Positions 9,680 through 17,473 of a stretch of 64,000 nt of DNA are shown piece after piece. The stretch is taken from the NCBI GenBank assembly GCA_902570265.1, contig CACFXF010000003.1, positions 1-64,000 on the forward strand, written 5' to 3'. Under the pieces are notes generated by a model that made no database searches, had not been told where the DNA came from, and saw only the letters and a program-made list of their open reading frames with translations. How positions within the stretch are numbered: position 1 is the stretch's first letter; the number at the start of each line of letters is the position of its first letter. The position numbers were made by a program, and so were the translations under genes. Origin of the DNA: an uncultured Alphaproteobacteria bacterium (GTDB lineage: Bacteria; Pseudomonadota; Alphaproteobacteria; Rhodobacterales; Rhodobacteraceae).

Positions 9680-10801
9680 TTAGACCCTTAACCAACTTTT
9701 TTGCCGAGATGATCTATGAATGGTGTCCACTAATTTTTGTATTCTGTGACCACTACTAAAATTAAAAGGTTCTGGAATTTCATTATTAATTGATTTTACA
9801 AAATTACTTATTTCAATAGCTTTAAGTTCATTAAATCCCAACTGATGACCTGGCGCCACACAGAATCTATCATAGGGCTTATTAGCTGGACCAGCTTCAA
9901 TTTTTCTAAAACCTTGAACATTTTTTTTATCATTTGATGAAAAAAAATATAACTCATTTAACCTTTCTTGAGAAAACTTAATTGAACCTTTTGTTCCATA
10001 TATTTCAAAATCATGCTTCATTTTACATCCTGTAGCCAGCCAGTTCGCTTCAATACTTCCACTGGCACCACTTTTAAATCGAATAAAACATCTTGATATA
10101 TCATCTATCTTTATTTTTTTTGACTTATTATCACTTGTTTTTCTTTTCTTTATGACAGTAGTAGAGTCACCCATTACTTGCTTTATAGGTCCTAGTAAAT
10201 ATTCTGCTGTAGCAAGAATATGGCTTCCTAGATCAGCCAGAACTCCACCCCCAACAGGCTCATGTCGCCATGTATATGGACTCTTAGGATCAGACATATA
10301 ATCTTCAGCATGAATTCCCCTAAAGCTAGTTATTTCTCCTAGATCTCCACTTGATATAATTTCTTTAGCTGTGGAAAACATAGGGTTTGATAAATAATTA
10401 AATCCCACTTGAGTTTTTTTATTGGTCCTTTTTGATGCTTCTACCATTTCTTGAGTTTCATTTAAGGTAGGAGCTAGTGGCTTTTCACAGTAAACATGTT
10501 TATTTGCCTTCAATGCCGAAATAGCAATATCTTTATGAAGAGAATTAGGAGCAGTTATGGAAATTAAATCTAATTGCTTATCATTGATAAGGTTCATCCA
10601 ATTTGCAGTAGATTTTTGAAAACCTAATTTTTTTGCAGCAGAATTAGCAACCTTTGAATTAACATCAGCAATTGAAATTAAATTTAATTTATAGGGAAGA
10701 TCAAATACTCTATCAGCAATAGCAAATCCATAAACATGAGTTTTACCCATGAAACCACTACCAATAACTCCAATATTTAAATTAGGTTTTGAGAAATTCA
10801 T
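9680..10801 (-). CDS. Gfo/Idh/MocA family sugar or inositol dehydrogenase
   Basis: NAD(P)-dependent oxidoreductase of 373 residues. The N-terminal Rossmann fold has GVIGSGFMGKTHVYGF, the cofactor-proximal EKP motif is in VYCEKPLAP near residue 97, and the catalytic pattern GGGVLADLGSHILATAEYL near 185 provides the Asp and His of the family. Its start overlaps the end of the upstream hydroxyacid dehydrogenase gene by four bases (ATGA), so translation is coupled. It is one of two such proteins in the inositol island; the clearer IolG is at 12580-13587. This one may be an inositol-isomer or inosose dehydrogenase (IolW/IolX-like) or act on a sugar acid; exact substrate unknown. Confidence 0.82.
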   Translation of the reverse strand: MNFSKPNLNIGVIGSGFMGKTHVYGFAIADRVFDLPYKLNLISIADVNSKVANSAAKKLGFQKSTANWMNLINDKQLDLISITAPNSLHKDIAISALKANKHVYCEKPLAPTLNETQEMVEASKRTNKKTQVGFNYLSNPMFSTAKEIISSGDLGEITSFRGIHAEDYMSDPKSPYTWRHEPVGGGVLADLGSHILATAEYLLGPIKQVMGDSTTVIKKRKTSDNKSKKIKIDDISRCFIRFKSGASGSIEANWLATGCKMKHDFEIYGTKGSIKFSQERLNELYFFSSNDKKNVQGFRKIEAGPANKPYDRFCVAPGHQLGFNELKAIEISNFVKSINNEIPEPFNFSSGHRIQKLVDTIHRSSRQKSWLRV

Positions 10802-11751
10802 ATTTTTACACCATTAACAATTAAACTCGCATCTAAAGAACCATCATAATAATCTAGAATATTATTAATTGATTTTATAGACATTCGCTGAGCAGCCTCC
10901 TGACTTAAACCCGCTTGGTGTGGAGTAAATATCACCTGTTTATATTTGAAAAGAAAATGATTTTTTTCTACAGGTTCACTATCAAACACATCTAATCCTA
11001 CACCAGAAATTACACCTTTTTGGATTCCATCTTGTAATACTTTTTCCTCAATCAACTCTCCACGTGCAGTATTTATTATAACTACACCATGTTTTAAATA
11101 TTGGGAATTTTCTTTTGTAATAATTGGTTTATCTACTTTTGGTAAGTTTAGAGAAATGCAATCTGCATTACATAATGCAGTGGTTAAGTTTTGAAAATAT
11201 CGTATTTCATATTCATCAAATTTATTTTCTATATATGGATCATAAACATGGATATTCATTCCAAATGCTTTAGCTAGCTTTCCTAACTTCTTACCTATAC
11301 GTCCAAACCCAATAATAAGTAGATTCTTACCGTAAAGCTCTCTTGGTTCATAATTGTTCCTATAATTCCATAGAGAATTTCTAGTAGAAAAATCAGCCAA
11401 AATTATTTTTTTAAAGACTGAAATAATTAACATCATCGTATGTTCACTGACTGAAGTTGAATTCACATCACCAACTATTGTAAGCGGGATATTTCTTTTC
11501 TTTAATTCCTGATAGTCAACATTGTCATATCCAACCCCATGTCTAGAAACTATTTTTAACTTTTTGGCTTTTTCTATATGATTTTTTTTTAAAGTCTGAG
11601 TTCGGATAATTAGGGCATCAGCATTTTTCAAGTAAGGTAAAAAATTTTCATTTGATACCTCTTTCAAATAATCAATTGTATATTTTGGGTTTTGTTTAAT
11701 AATTTCTAATCCTGATGGGTGAAGTTCTCCAGCTATTAAAATATTAGGCAT
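10798..11751 (-). CDS. D-isomer-specific 2-hydroxyacid dehydrogenase
   Basis: NAD-dependent 2-hydroxyacid dehydrogenase of 317 residues, related to phosphoglycerate dehydrogenase but without a C-terminal regulatory domain. Visible are the nucleotide-binding loop IIGFGRIGKKLGKLAKAFGM near 145, the catalytic Arg in INTARGELIEE near 230, a Glu in DVFDSEP and the catalytic His in FTPHQAGLS near 285. It lies between the HpcH/HpaI aldolase and a Gfo/Idh/MocA enzyme on the same strand, which suggests a small pathway for a 2-keto or 2-hydroxy sugar acid, for instance reducing the glyoxylate- or pyruvate-type product of the aldolase. That role is inference. Confidence 0.85.
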   Translation of the reverse strand: MPNILIAGELHPSGLEIIKQNPKYTIDYLKEVSNENFLPYLKNADALIIRTQTLKKNHIEKAKKLKIVSRHGVGYDNVDYQELKKRNIPLTIVGDVNSTSVSEHTMMLIISVFKKIILADFSTRNSLWNYRNNYEPRELYGKNLLIIGFGRIGKKLGKLAKAFGMNIHVYDPYIENKFDEYEIRYFQNLTTALCNADCISLNLPKVDKPIITKENSQYLKHGVVIINTARGELIEEKVLQDGIQKGVISGVGLDVFDSEPVEKNHFLFKYKQVIFTPHQAGLSQEAAQRMSIKSINNILDYYDGSLDASLIVNGVKI

Positions 11752-11782
11752 TACTAAAAATTCCTATCAGGAAATCATGAAT

Positions 11783-12553
11783 CTAAAAAAGGTTTCTAGT
11801 TTTTTTGACTACATGATTTGCCATTTCTGATAATAGTTTCACATCTGAATTTACTGTTACTAAGTCGAAGCCCCACTTGACTGCCTTTGCAGCATATTCT
11901 GGACTTGCACAATGGATTCCAGACAAAATATTTGCTTTTTTTGCTTCATTTAATATTTCTTTAAAAGCATCAATGACTTCGACTTCGGTTCGATCCATTC
12001 CAGGGCCCAAATCACCATCTGATAGCCCTATCCCTAAATCTGAAGGTCCAATATAAACTCCTGACAATCCTTTCGTATTAACAATTGAATTGATATTTTG
12101 AAATGCTTCTTTTGTTTCTATCATTGCTAAAGATAATATTTTACTATTAGCATCTTCCCAATAGGCATTTCCAGAAGAATACAATGCCCTAGTTGGGCCA
12201 AAACTTCTTTGTCCAAGAGGTGGATATCTCATATACGATACAAATTCTTCTGCCTGCTTTGGGTTATTTATCATAGGACAAATTACACCCATTGCTCCTG
12301 CATCCATTGTTTTCATAATAATTTGAGGATCAAGCCAAGGAACCCTAACCATGGGTACAACCGGATACCTACCGATTGCCTGAAAAATAGAAAGAGCATC
12401 CTTATAATCATTTAATCCATGTTGCAAATCAACAGTAATAGAGTCATAACCACTCTCAGCTAATACTTCAGCGCAAAAAGGTGAACTAGAAGACATCCAA
12501 CTATTCAAAACTGGTTTTCTACTATTCCATAAATTTAAAATTTCATTTTCCAT
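11783..12553 (-). CDS. HpcH/HpaI family class II aldolase
   Basis: Metal-dependent aldolase of 256 residues, of the 2-keto-3-deoxy-sugar-acid / 4-hydroxy-2-oxoheptanedioate aldolase family, which cleaves 4-hydroxy-2-oxoacids to pyruvate and an aldehyde. Visible are DLQHGLNDY near 43, PMVRVPWLDP with the catalytic Arg near 70, GAMGVICPMINN, LGQRSFGPTRA near 115, the metal-binding Glu in AMIETKEA and the Asp in YIGPSDLGIGLSDG. The start has GGGAAG seven bases before the ATG. Co-directional with iolG downstream of it in the window and with two dehydrogenases on the other side. The true substrate cannot be read from sequence. Confidence 0.85.
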   Translation of the reverse strand: MENEILNLWNSRKPVLNSWMSSSSPFCAEVLAESGYDSITVDLQHGLNDYKDALSIFQAIGRYPVVPMVRVPWLDPQIIMKTMDAGAMGVICPMINNPKQAEEFVSYMRYPPLGQRSFGPTRALYSSGNAYWEDANSKILSLAMIETKEAFQNINSIVNTKGLSGVYIGPSDLGIGLSDGDLGPGMDRTEVEVIDAFKEILNEAKKANILSGIHCASPEYAAKAVKWGFDLVTVNSDVKLLSEMANHVVKKTRNLF

Positions 12554-12579
12554 TATACTTCCCTTTTTTTACTATTAAT

Positions 12580-13587
12580 CTACCAGTTGTAATTAATAGA
12601 AATACTTTTTCTTTCCTTAAGAGATTTGTAAGCAGCATCTGCTATCGCTAAAGCTTTAAACCCGTCTTCAAAACCTACATCAGTAGAACTATTTTGTTTT
12701 ATAGATTTTATGAAAGATTTTAACTGTAAAGAAAAAGCTTCTTTATATCTTTCTATAAAAAAATATAAATAAGGAGAAGAGGTTTCTGAAAACTCTTTTT
12801 TATAAATTTTAGTTTGGTCTAAATTATGGTTCCCACTCTGTAGCATCCCATTTGAACCAAGTAACTCTACTCTTTGATCATAACCATAAACAGCAGTTCT
12901 AGAATTATTAATAAAGCATTGCTTTCCATCCATACAGGTTAGAATAAACATCGCAGTATCATAATCATTAATTTTATTCATCATATATGGATCAATTAAT
13001 CTTTGGCCTGCAGCAAAAATCTCTACTGGATCTTCATCTAAATAGAATCTAGCTAAATCAAAATCATGGATAGTCATATCTTTAAATAATCCACCTGCAG
13101 ATTTATAGTAATCTTCTGAAGGCATTTCAGGATCTCGTGAGGTTATAATAACCTGGTTCAGTTGACCAATCTTATTTTCCTTAAGTAAATTCTTTATTGC
13201 TGCATGGGAGGGATCAAATCTACGGTTAAAACCAATCTGAATAGGAAGATTTATTTTTTTAATTCTTTCATAACATTTGCGTATTCTATCTAGGCTTAGA
13301 TCAATTGGCTTTTCACAAAATACTGGTTTACCATTTTTTAGAGCTTTCTCTATATAATCTGCATGAGATGAAGTTGCTGAAGCTATCAAAACAGCATCTA
13401 AATTATTTTTATCAAATAATTCAAAATCATGATTGCAAATCTTTGCTCCTGTTTTTTTTGAAACTTCCTTTGCCAAGTTAGTATTTAAGTCAAATACAGA
13501 ATCTAATATTACATCATTTTCATGATGCAATATATCTGCGTGCATTGAACCAATTCTTCCACATCCAATAAGACCAAATTTCAGCAT
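12580..13587 (-). CDS. iolG: Inositol 2-dehydrogenase
   Basis: Oxidises myo-inositol to scyllo-inosose (2-keto-myo-inositol) with NAD, the first step of inositol catabolism. At 335 residues it has normal IolG length. Visible are the Rossmann motif LIGCGRIGSMHADIL at the N terminus, FCEKPIDLSLD near 97 (catalytic Lys), IQIGFNRRFDP near 125, and GGLFKDMTIHDFDLARFYLD near 165 with the catalytic Asp/His pair. The start has GGAG before the ATG. It is divergent from iolD with 138 bases between the two start codons, which must hold promoters for both directions. It heads a - strand run with the aldolase and two dehydrogenases. Confidence 0.92.
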   Translation of the reverse strand: MLKFGLIGCGRIGSMHADILHHENDVILDSVFDLNTNLAKEVSKKTGAKICNHDFELFDKNNLDAVLIASATSSHADYIEKALKNGKPVFCEKPIDLSLDRIRKCYERIKKINLPIQIGFNRRFDPSHAAIKNLLKENKIGQLNQVIITSRDPEMPSEDYYKSAGGLFKDMTIHDFDLARFYLDEDPVEIFAAGQRLIDPYMMNKINDYDTAMFILTCMDGKQCFINNSRTAVYGYDQRVELLGSNGMLQSGNHNLDQTKIYKKEFSETSSPYLYFFIERYKEAFSLQLKSFIKSIKQNSSTDVGFEDGFKALAIADAAYKSLKERKSISINYNW

Positions 13588-13725
13588 AAATAATCTCCAA
13601 TCAACTAAGGATATATAAAAAAAAATTTAATTAAACAATTATTTAACAAAATATTTTTATTATTCTTGTCAATTTTAATGTGTTGCAATAACTTCGAAAT
13701 CATAAATTTGGTAAGGAAAAAAACT

Positions 13726-15576
13726 ATGGTAAAAAATACGATCAGATTAACAATGGCACAAGCTTTGGTAAAATACCTATGTAATCAATATATTTTAATT
13801 AATGATAAAAAAGAGCAATTATACGCCGGAGTTTTTGGTATTTTTGGACATGGAAACGTAACTTGTTTAGCTGAAGCTTTAGAACAAGTTAAAGATACAC
13901 TCCCTACATGGAGAGGCCAAAATGAACAATCCATGGCTCTAGCTGGAATAGCTTACTCTAAATCAAAATTAAGACAACAAATTATGGTTGCCACATCTTC
14001 AATAGGTCCTGGAGCAACGAACATGCTAACAGCATCTGCTCTAGCACATGCTAATAGATTACCTCTTTTAATCATTTCTGGAGATGTTTTTGCGAATAGA
14101 CGCCCTGATCCAGTTCTTCAACAACTTGAACACTTTAATAATCCAACAATTACGGCAAACGATGCTTTTAAAGCTGTTACTAGATATTGGGATCGAATTA
14201 GTCATCCTGAACAAATAATTCAGTCATTACCTCAAGCAACAGCAATGATGTTAGACCCTTCAGATTGTGGACCAGCTTTCATTGGACTTTGCCAAGATAC
14301 ACAAGAAATAGCTTACGAATATCCAGTTGAATTTTTTCAACCCAAAATTCACTCTATTTCTCGCCCAAGGGCTGACAAAAAATTTATTCAAGAAGCTATC
14401 AATCAAATTAAATCATCCAAAAAACCACTCATTATAGCTGGTGGTGGCGTAAGATATTCTATAGCAAATGAAATTCTAAGAAATTTTGCTACAAAATTAA
14501 ATATACCTATTTCTGAAACAATTGCAGGTAAAGGAACTTTAACACATAATGACCCAGTAAACATAGGTCCAATTGGTGTTGTTGGATCAACTTCTGCAAA
14601 TTATGCCGCAAAAAATGCTGACTTAGTTATAGCTATAGGAACTAGATTACAAGATTTTACAACTGGTTCATGGACAAATTTTAAACGCTCTACAAAATTT
14701 CTGAATATAAATACTTCAAGGTGGGATGCTACCAAGCATTTATCAACTCCAATTGTTGGAGACGCAAAGGCCTGTATAGAAGAAATTTTAATAGAGTTAA
14801 AGGATTTTAAATTTGAGAATTCCTGGCTTAATACCACGAAAGAAGAGTTCTCAAAGTGGAATAAGTTAGTTGATGAGTTACAAGCCCCAACAAACTCTCC
14901 AATTCCTACATATGCACAGGTTGTAGGATTAATTAATAAATCGTCAAAACCTGATACAACTATGGTGACCGCCGCAGGAGGATTACCAGGTGAAGTAAGT
15001 AAGGGTTGGAAAGTCAAAGACTTAAATACTTTTGATTGTGAATTTGGTTATTCTTGTATGGGATATGAAATTGCAGGTGGATGGGGAGTTGCTATGGCAA
15101 CAAAGAATAAAAGTGCTCCTGTAATTTTAGTAGGTGATGGATCTTATCTAATGATGAATTCAGATATATATTCAAGTGTTCTATCTGGTCATAAAATGAT
15201 CATAATAGTATGTGACAACGGCGGCTTTGCAGTCATTAATAGATTACAAAACTTTAAAGGTGGCAAATCTTTTAATAATTTAATACAGGACTGCAAGGTA
15301 AAAAAACCATTTGCAGTAGATTTTGCAAAACATGCTGAATCAATGGGAGCATTGGTAAGACACTGTGAAAACTTGTCTGATTTAAGTAATGCAATGGAGT
15401 GGGCTTATTCCAACGAAAGAACTACTGTTTTATCAATTATTACAGATGCCTACACATGGACACCAGGCGATGCAGACTGGGATGTTGGCGTTCCCGAAAC
15501 GTCCGAAAGACAGGAAGTACTTAAGGCTAGAAAAGAACATGATCTAATTAGATCAAAACAAAGAGTGGGAATATAA
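13726..15576 (+). CDS. iolD: 3D-(3,5/4)-trihydroxycyclohexane-1,2-dione hydrolase
   Basis: Thiamine-diphosphate enzyme that opens the ring of the inositol-derived trione, giving 5-deoxy-glucuronate. The 616 residues from the chosen start are normal. Visible are IRLTMAQALVKYL at the N terminus as in other IolD proteins, FGIFGHGNVTCLAEAL, the catalytic-Glu region NEQSMALAGIAYSK near 65, SSIGPGATNMLTASA, and the TPP/Mg site VGDGSYLMMNSDIYSS near 465. I chose ATG 13726 because AAGGAA precedes it and the protein then begins like its homologues; an in-frame TTG at 13666 and ATG at 13678 would add residues that match nothing. The stop directly abuts the iolE start. Confidence 0.96.
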   Translation: MVKNTIRLTMAQALVKYLCNQYILINDKKEQLYAGVFGIFGHGNVTCLAEALEQVKDTLPTWRGQNEQSMALAGIAYSKSKLRQQIMVATSSIGPGATNMLTASALAHANRLPLLIISGDVFANRRPDPVLQQLEHFNNPTITANDAFKAVTRYWDRISHPEQIIQSLPQATAMMLDPSDCGPAFIGLCQDTQEIAYEYPVEFFQPKIHSISRPRADKKFIQEAINQIKSSKKPLIIAGGGVRYSIANEILRNFATKLNIPISETIAGKGTLTHNDPVNIGPIGVVGSTSANYAAKNADLVIAIGTRLQDFTTGSWTNFKRSTKFLNINTSRWDATKHLSTPIVGDAKACIEEILIELKDFKFENSWLNTTKEEFSKWNKLVDELQAPTNSPIPTYAQVVGLINKSSKPDTTMVTAAGGLPGEVSKGWKVKDLNTFDCEFGYSCMGYEIAGGWGVAMATKNKSAPVILVGDGSYLMMNSDIYSSVLSGHKMIIIVCDNGGFAVINRLQNFKGGKSFNNLIQDCKVKKPFAVDFAKHAESMGALVRHCENLSDLSNAMEWAYSNERTTVLSIITDAYTWTPGDADWDVGVPETSERQEVLKARKEHDLIRSKQRVGI

Positions 15577-16491
15577 ATGAAAGCTAAAATTGGAATTGCA
15601 CCTATTGCATGGTCTAATGACGATCTACCTGAGTTAGGTGGAGAAACTTCATTAGAAACTTGTCTTTCTGAAGCTAAGATAGCAGGATTTATGGGTGTTG
15701 AAACGGGTGGAAAATTTCCAAAAAGTTCTAAAGAACTTAAACCAATTTTAGATCATCATGAAATTAATTTATGTGGAGGATGGTATTCGGGAACATTACT
15801 AGATAATGATTTAGAAGATGAAAAGTTAAAAGTAAGAACTCAAATGGATTTATTTATAGATTTAGGAGCTCCTTGCTTAGTTTATGGAGAAACTGCAGGA
15901 ACTATTCAAAATATTAGAAATGCGCCCTTAAATTCAAGGAGAATTTTAAGTGAAGAGGAATTCAAAAAATATGGTGAAAAAATCACAAAATTTTTTGAAT
16001 GGTGTGAATCAGAAGGAATGCCTCTATCTTTTCATCATCATATGGGTACCGCAGTTGAAACTGAAAAAGATTTAGATAATCTCATGAAAAATACTGATGA
16101 ATCTGTCAAACTATTGTTTGATCCTGGGCATATGGCTTTTGCCGGTGGGAATATATACGATATAATAAAGAAACATGGAAAAAGAATAAATCATTTTCAT
16201 GCTAAAGATGTAAGGAGTGAAGTTATAAATAACTTAAATAGAGAAAAAGAAAGTTTTTTAGACGCTGTTTTAAAAGGAGCTTTTACTGTCCCAGGTGATG
16301 GATCCCTAAATTATACTCATATTATATCAAACCTTAAAGATGTTGACTATGAAGGCTGGTTTGTTGTTGAAGCTGAACAAGATCCTAAAATCTGTCCACC
16401 TTTGGAATATGCAATTATTGGCTTTAACTCGTTGTCTAAATCTTTAATAGATTTAGGTTATGAAATTGTTAATGATGATATAAGCAAATGA
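15577..16491 (+). CDS. iolE: Myo-inosose-2 dehydratase
   Basis: Dehydrates scyllo-inosose to the trione used by IolD. It belongs to the xylose-isomerase-like TIM-barrel family; 304 residues is normal. Visible are IGIAPIAWSNDDLPELGG at the N terminus, GFMGVETGGKFP near 45, SFHHHMGTAVET near 150, LFDPGHMAFAGG near 180 (metal-ligand Asp and His), INHFHAKDVR near 205 and a late EAEQDP with the last ligand Glu. Its ATG follows the iolD stop with no gap, so the two are translationally coupled, and its stop overlaps the next small gene by four bases. Confidence 0.95.
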   Translation: MKAKIGIAPIAWSNDDLPELGGETSLETCLSEAKIAGFMGVETGGKFPKSSKELKPILDHHEINLCGGWYSGTLLDNDLEDEKLKVRTQMDLFIDLGAPCLVYGETAGTIQNIRNAPLNSRRILSEEEFKKYGEKITKFFEWCESEGMPLSFHHHMGTAVETEKDLDNLMKNTDESVKLLFDPGHMAFAGGNIYDIIKKHGKRINHFHAKDVRSEVINNLNREKESFLDAVLKGAFTVPGDGSLNYTHIISNLKDVDYEGWFVVEAEQDPKICPPLEYAIIGFNSLSKSLIDLGYEIVNDDISK

Positions 16492-16688
16492 TAAATACTT
16501 CCCATCCCATATATAAAAAAACTTGGGTTAGAGTTACTATTCCAAGTTTTTGCATCATTTGGGCTTTGATAGAGTATTTAACTGGTTCAAAGAACTGGGC
16601 CTTACTTTTTGGTATAATTGGTATCTATAGTGGTTTTGTTCTTCTAGTAAGGTATCGAAAAAGCGACGAAGAAATAAACAGCAAATGA
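16488..16688 (+). CDS. Small two-helix membrane protein, function unknown
   Basis: A 66-residue protein I do not recognise. It shows two likely membrane segments, about residues 17-32 (SFCIIWALIEYL) and 36-55 (NWALLFGIIGIYSGFVLLV), with a positively charged RYRKS after the second helix and an acidic tail. Its ATG overlaps the iolE stop (ATGA), so it is probably a genuine coupled gene of the iolDE operon. It ends two bases before the convergent ABC ATPase gene. It may assist the inositol transporter or be a general small membrane protein; nothing in the sequence decides this. Confidence 0.6.
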   Translation: MINTSHPIYKKTWVRVTIPSFCIIWALIEYLTGSKNWALLFGIIGIYSGFVLLVRYRKSDEEINSK

Positions 16689-16690
16689 AA

Positions 16691-17473
16691 TCAAGCCAGT
16701 TCTTTTGCAAGATCTCCAACTTCTGCTCCACCAGCCATTAACCTTCTAATATCATCGCCAGCTAAATCTTTTGATGTACCGCTCCCTATTACTTCCCCTA
16801 AAGAGATAAAAGTATATCTGTCAGCAATAAGTCGTGCGTGTATTTCATTATGGGTAATTAGTATAATTGCAATATTACCAAGCTGCTGAACTTTTTTTAT
16901 GGTTTTCAACACTTCCATCTGCTGTTTTTGACCTAATGCAGAAGTTGGCTCATCTAAAATTAGGACTTTTGCACCGAAGTATATTGCTCTAGCTATAGCT
17001 AATGTTTGCCTTTGTCCTCCAGACATAGTCCCAACAGGTTGTTCAGGATCTTCAATTTTAATCCCAATTTTTGCCATTTCCTCTATAGCTATGCCGTGCA
17101 TTTTATTCATTTTTAGAATTCCAAATGGACCTTTTCCAAATTTTAACTCTCGGCCCAAGAAAAAATTTCTAGTAACTGAAGTTAAAGAATTTAGAGCTAA
17201 ATCTTGATAGACTGTTCCTATACCAACTTCAGATGCATCACGTGGTGAATTAAACTTAGTTTCTTTACCCTCAACTATGATTTTACCAGATGTAGGTTGA
17301 TGAACACCTGATAAAGCTTTTATTAAGGTAGATTTACCTGCACCATTATCACCAAGAAGTGCATGAACCTCTCCAGGATAGACTTTTAAAGATACGCCAT
17401 TTAGTGCAATAAAAGAACCAAACTTTTTTACTATATCTTGGGTCTCTATTAATGGTATCAAATTAGTAACCAT
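16691..17473 (-). CDS. Sugar (probably inositol) ABC importer, ATP-binding protein
   Basis: Single-domain ATPase of a ribose/fructose/inositol-type importer, 260 residues. Visible are Walker A LLGDNGAGKSTLIKALSG near 38, the Q-loop region VYQDLAL, the signature MSGGQRQTLAIARAI near 148 and Walker B VLILDEPTSALG near 168. Unlike RbsA or MglA, which have two ATPase halves, this is a single half, as in FrcA-type systems. It overlaps the permease stop by one base and is the last gene of a binding protein-permease-ATPase unit inside the inositol island, so myo-inositol is the likely substrate (inference). A GGGGAA site precedes the ATG. Confidence 0.9.
   Translation of the reverse strand: MVTNLIPLIETQDIVKKFGSFIALNGVSLKVYPGEVHALLGDNGAGKSTLIKALSGVHQPTSGKIIVEGKETKFNSPRDASEVGIGTVYQDLALNSLTSVTRNFFLGRELKFGKGPFGILKMNKMHGIAIEEMAKIGIKIEDPEQPVGTMSGGQRQTLAIARAIYFGAKVLILDEPTSALGQKQQMEVLKTIKKVQQLGNIAIILITHNEIHARLIADRYTFISLGEVIGSGTSKDLAGDDIRRLMAGGAEVGDLAKELA

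Noticed and set aside
13666-13725. Longer iolD starting at TTG 13666 or ATG 13678
   Set aside because: The extra residues match nothing in IolD and AAGGAA precedes ATG 13726, which gives a normal N terminus.
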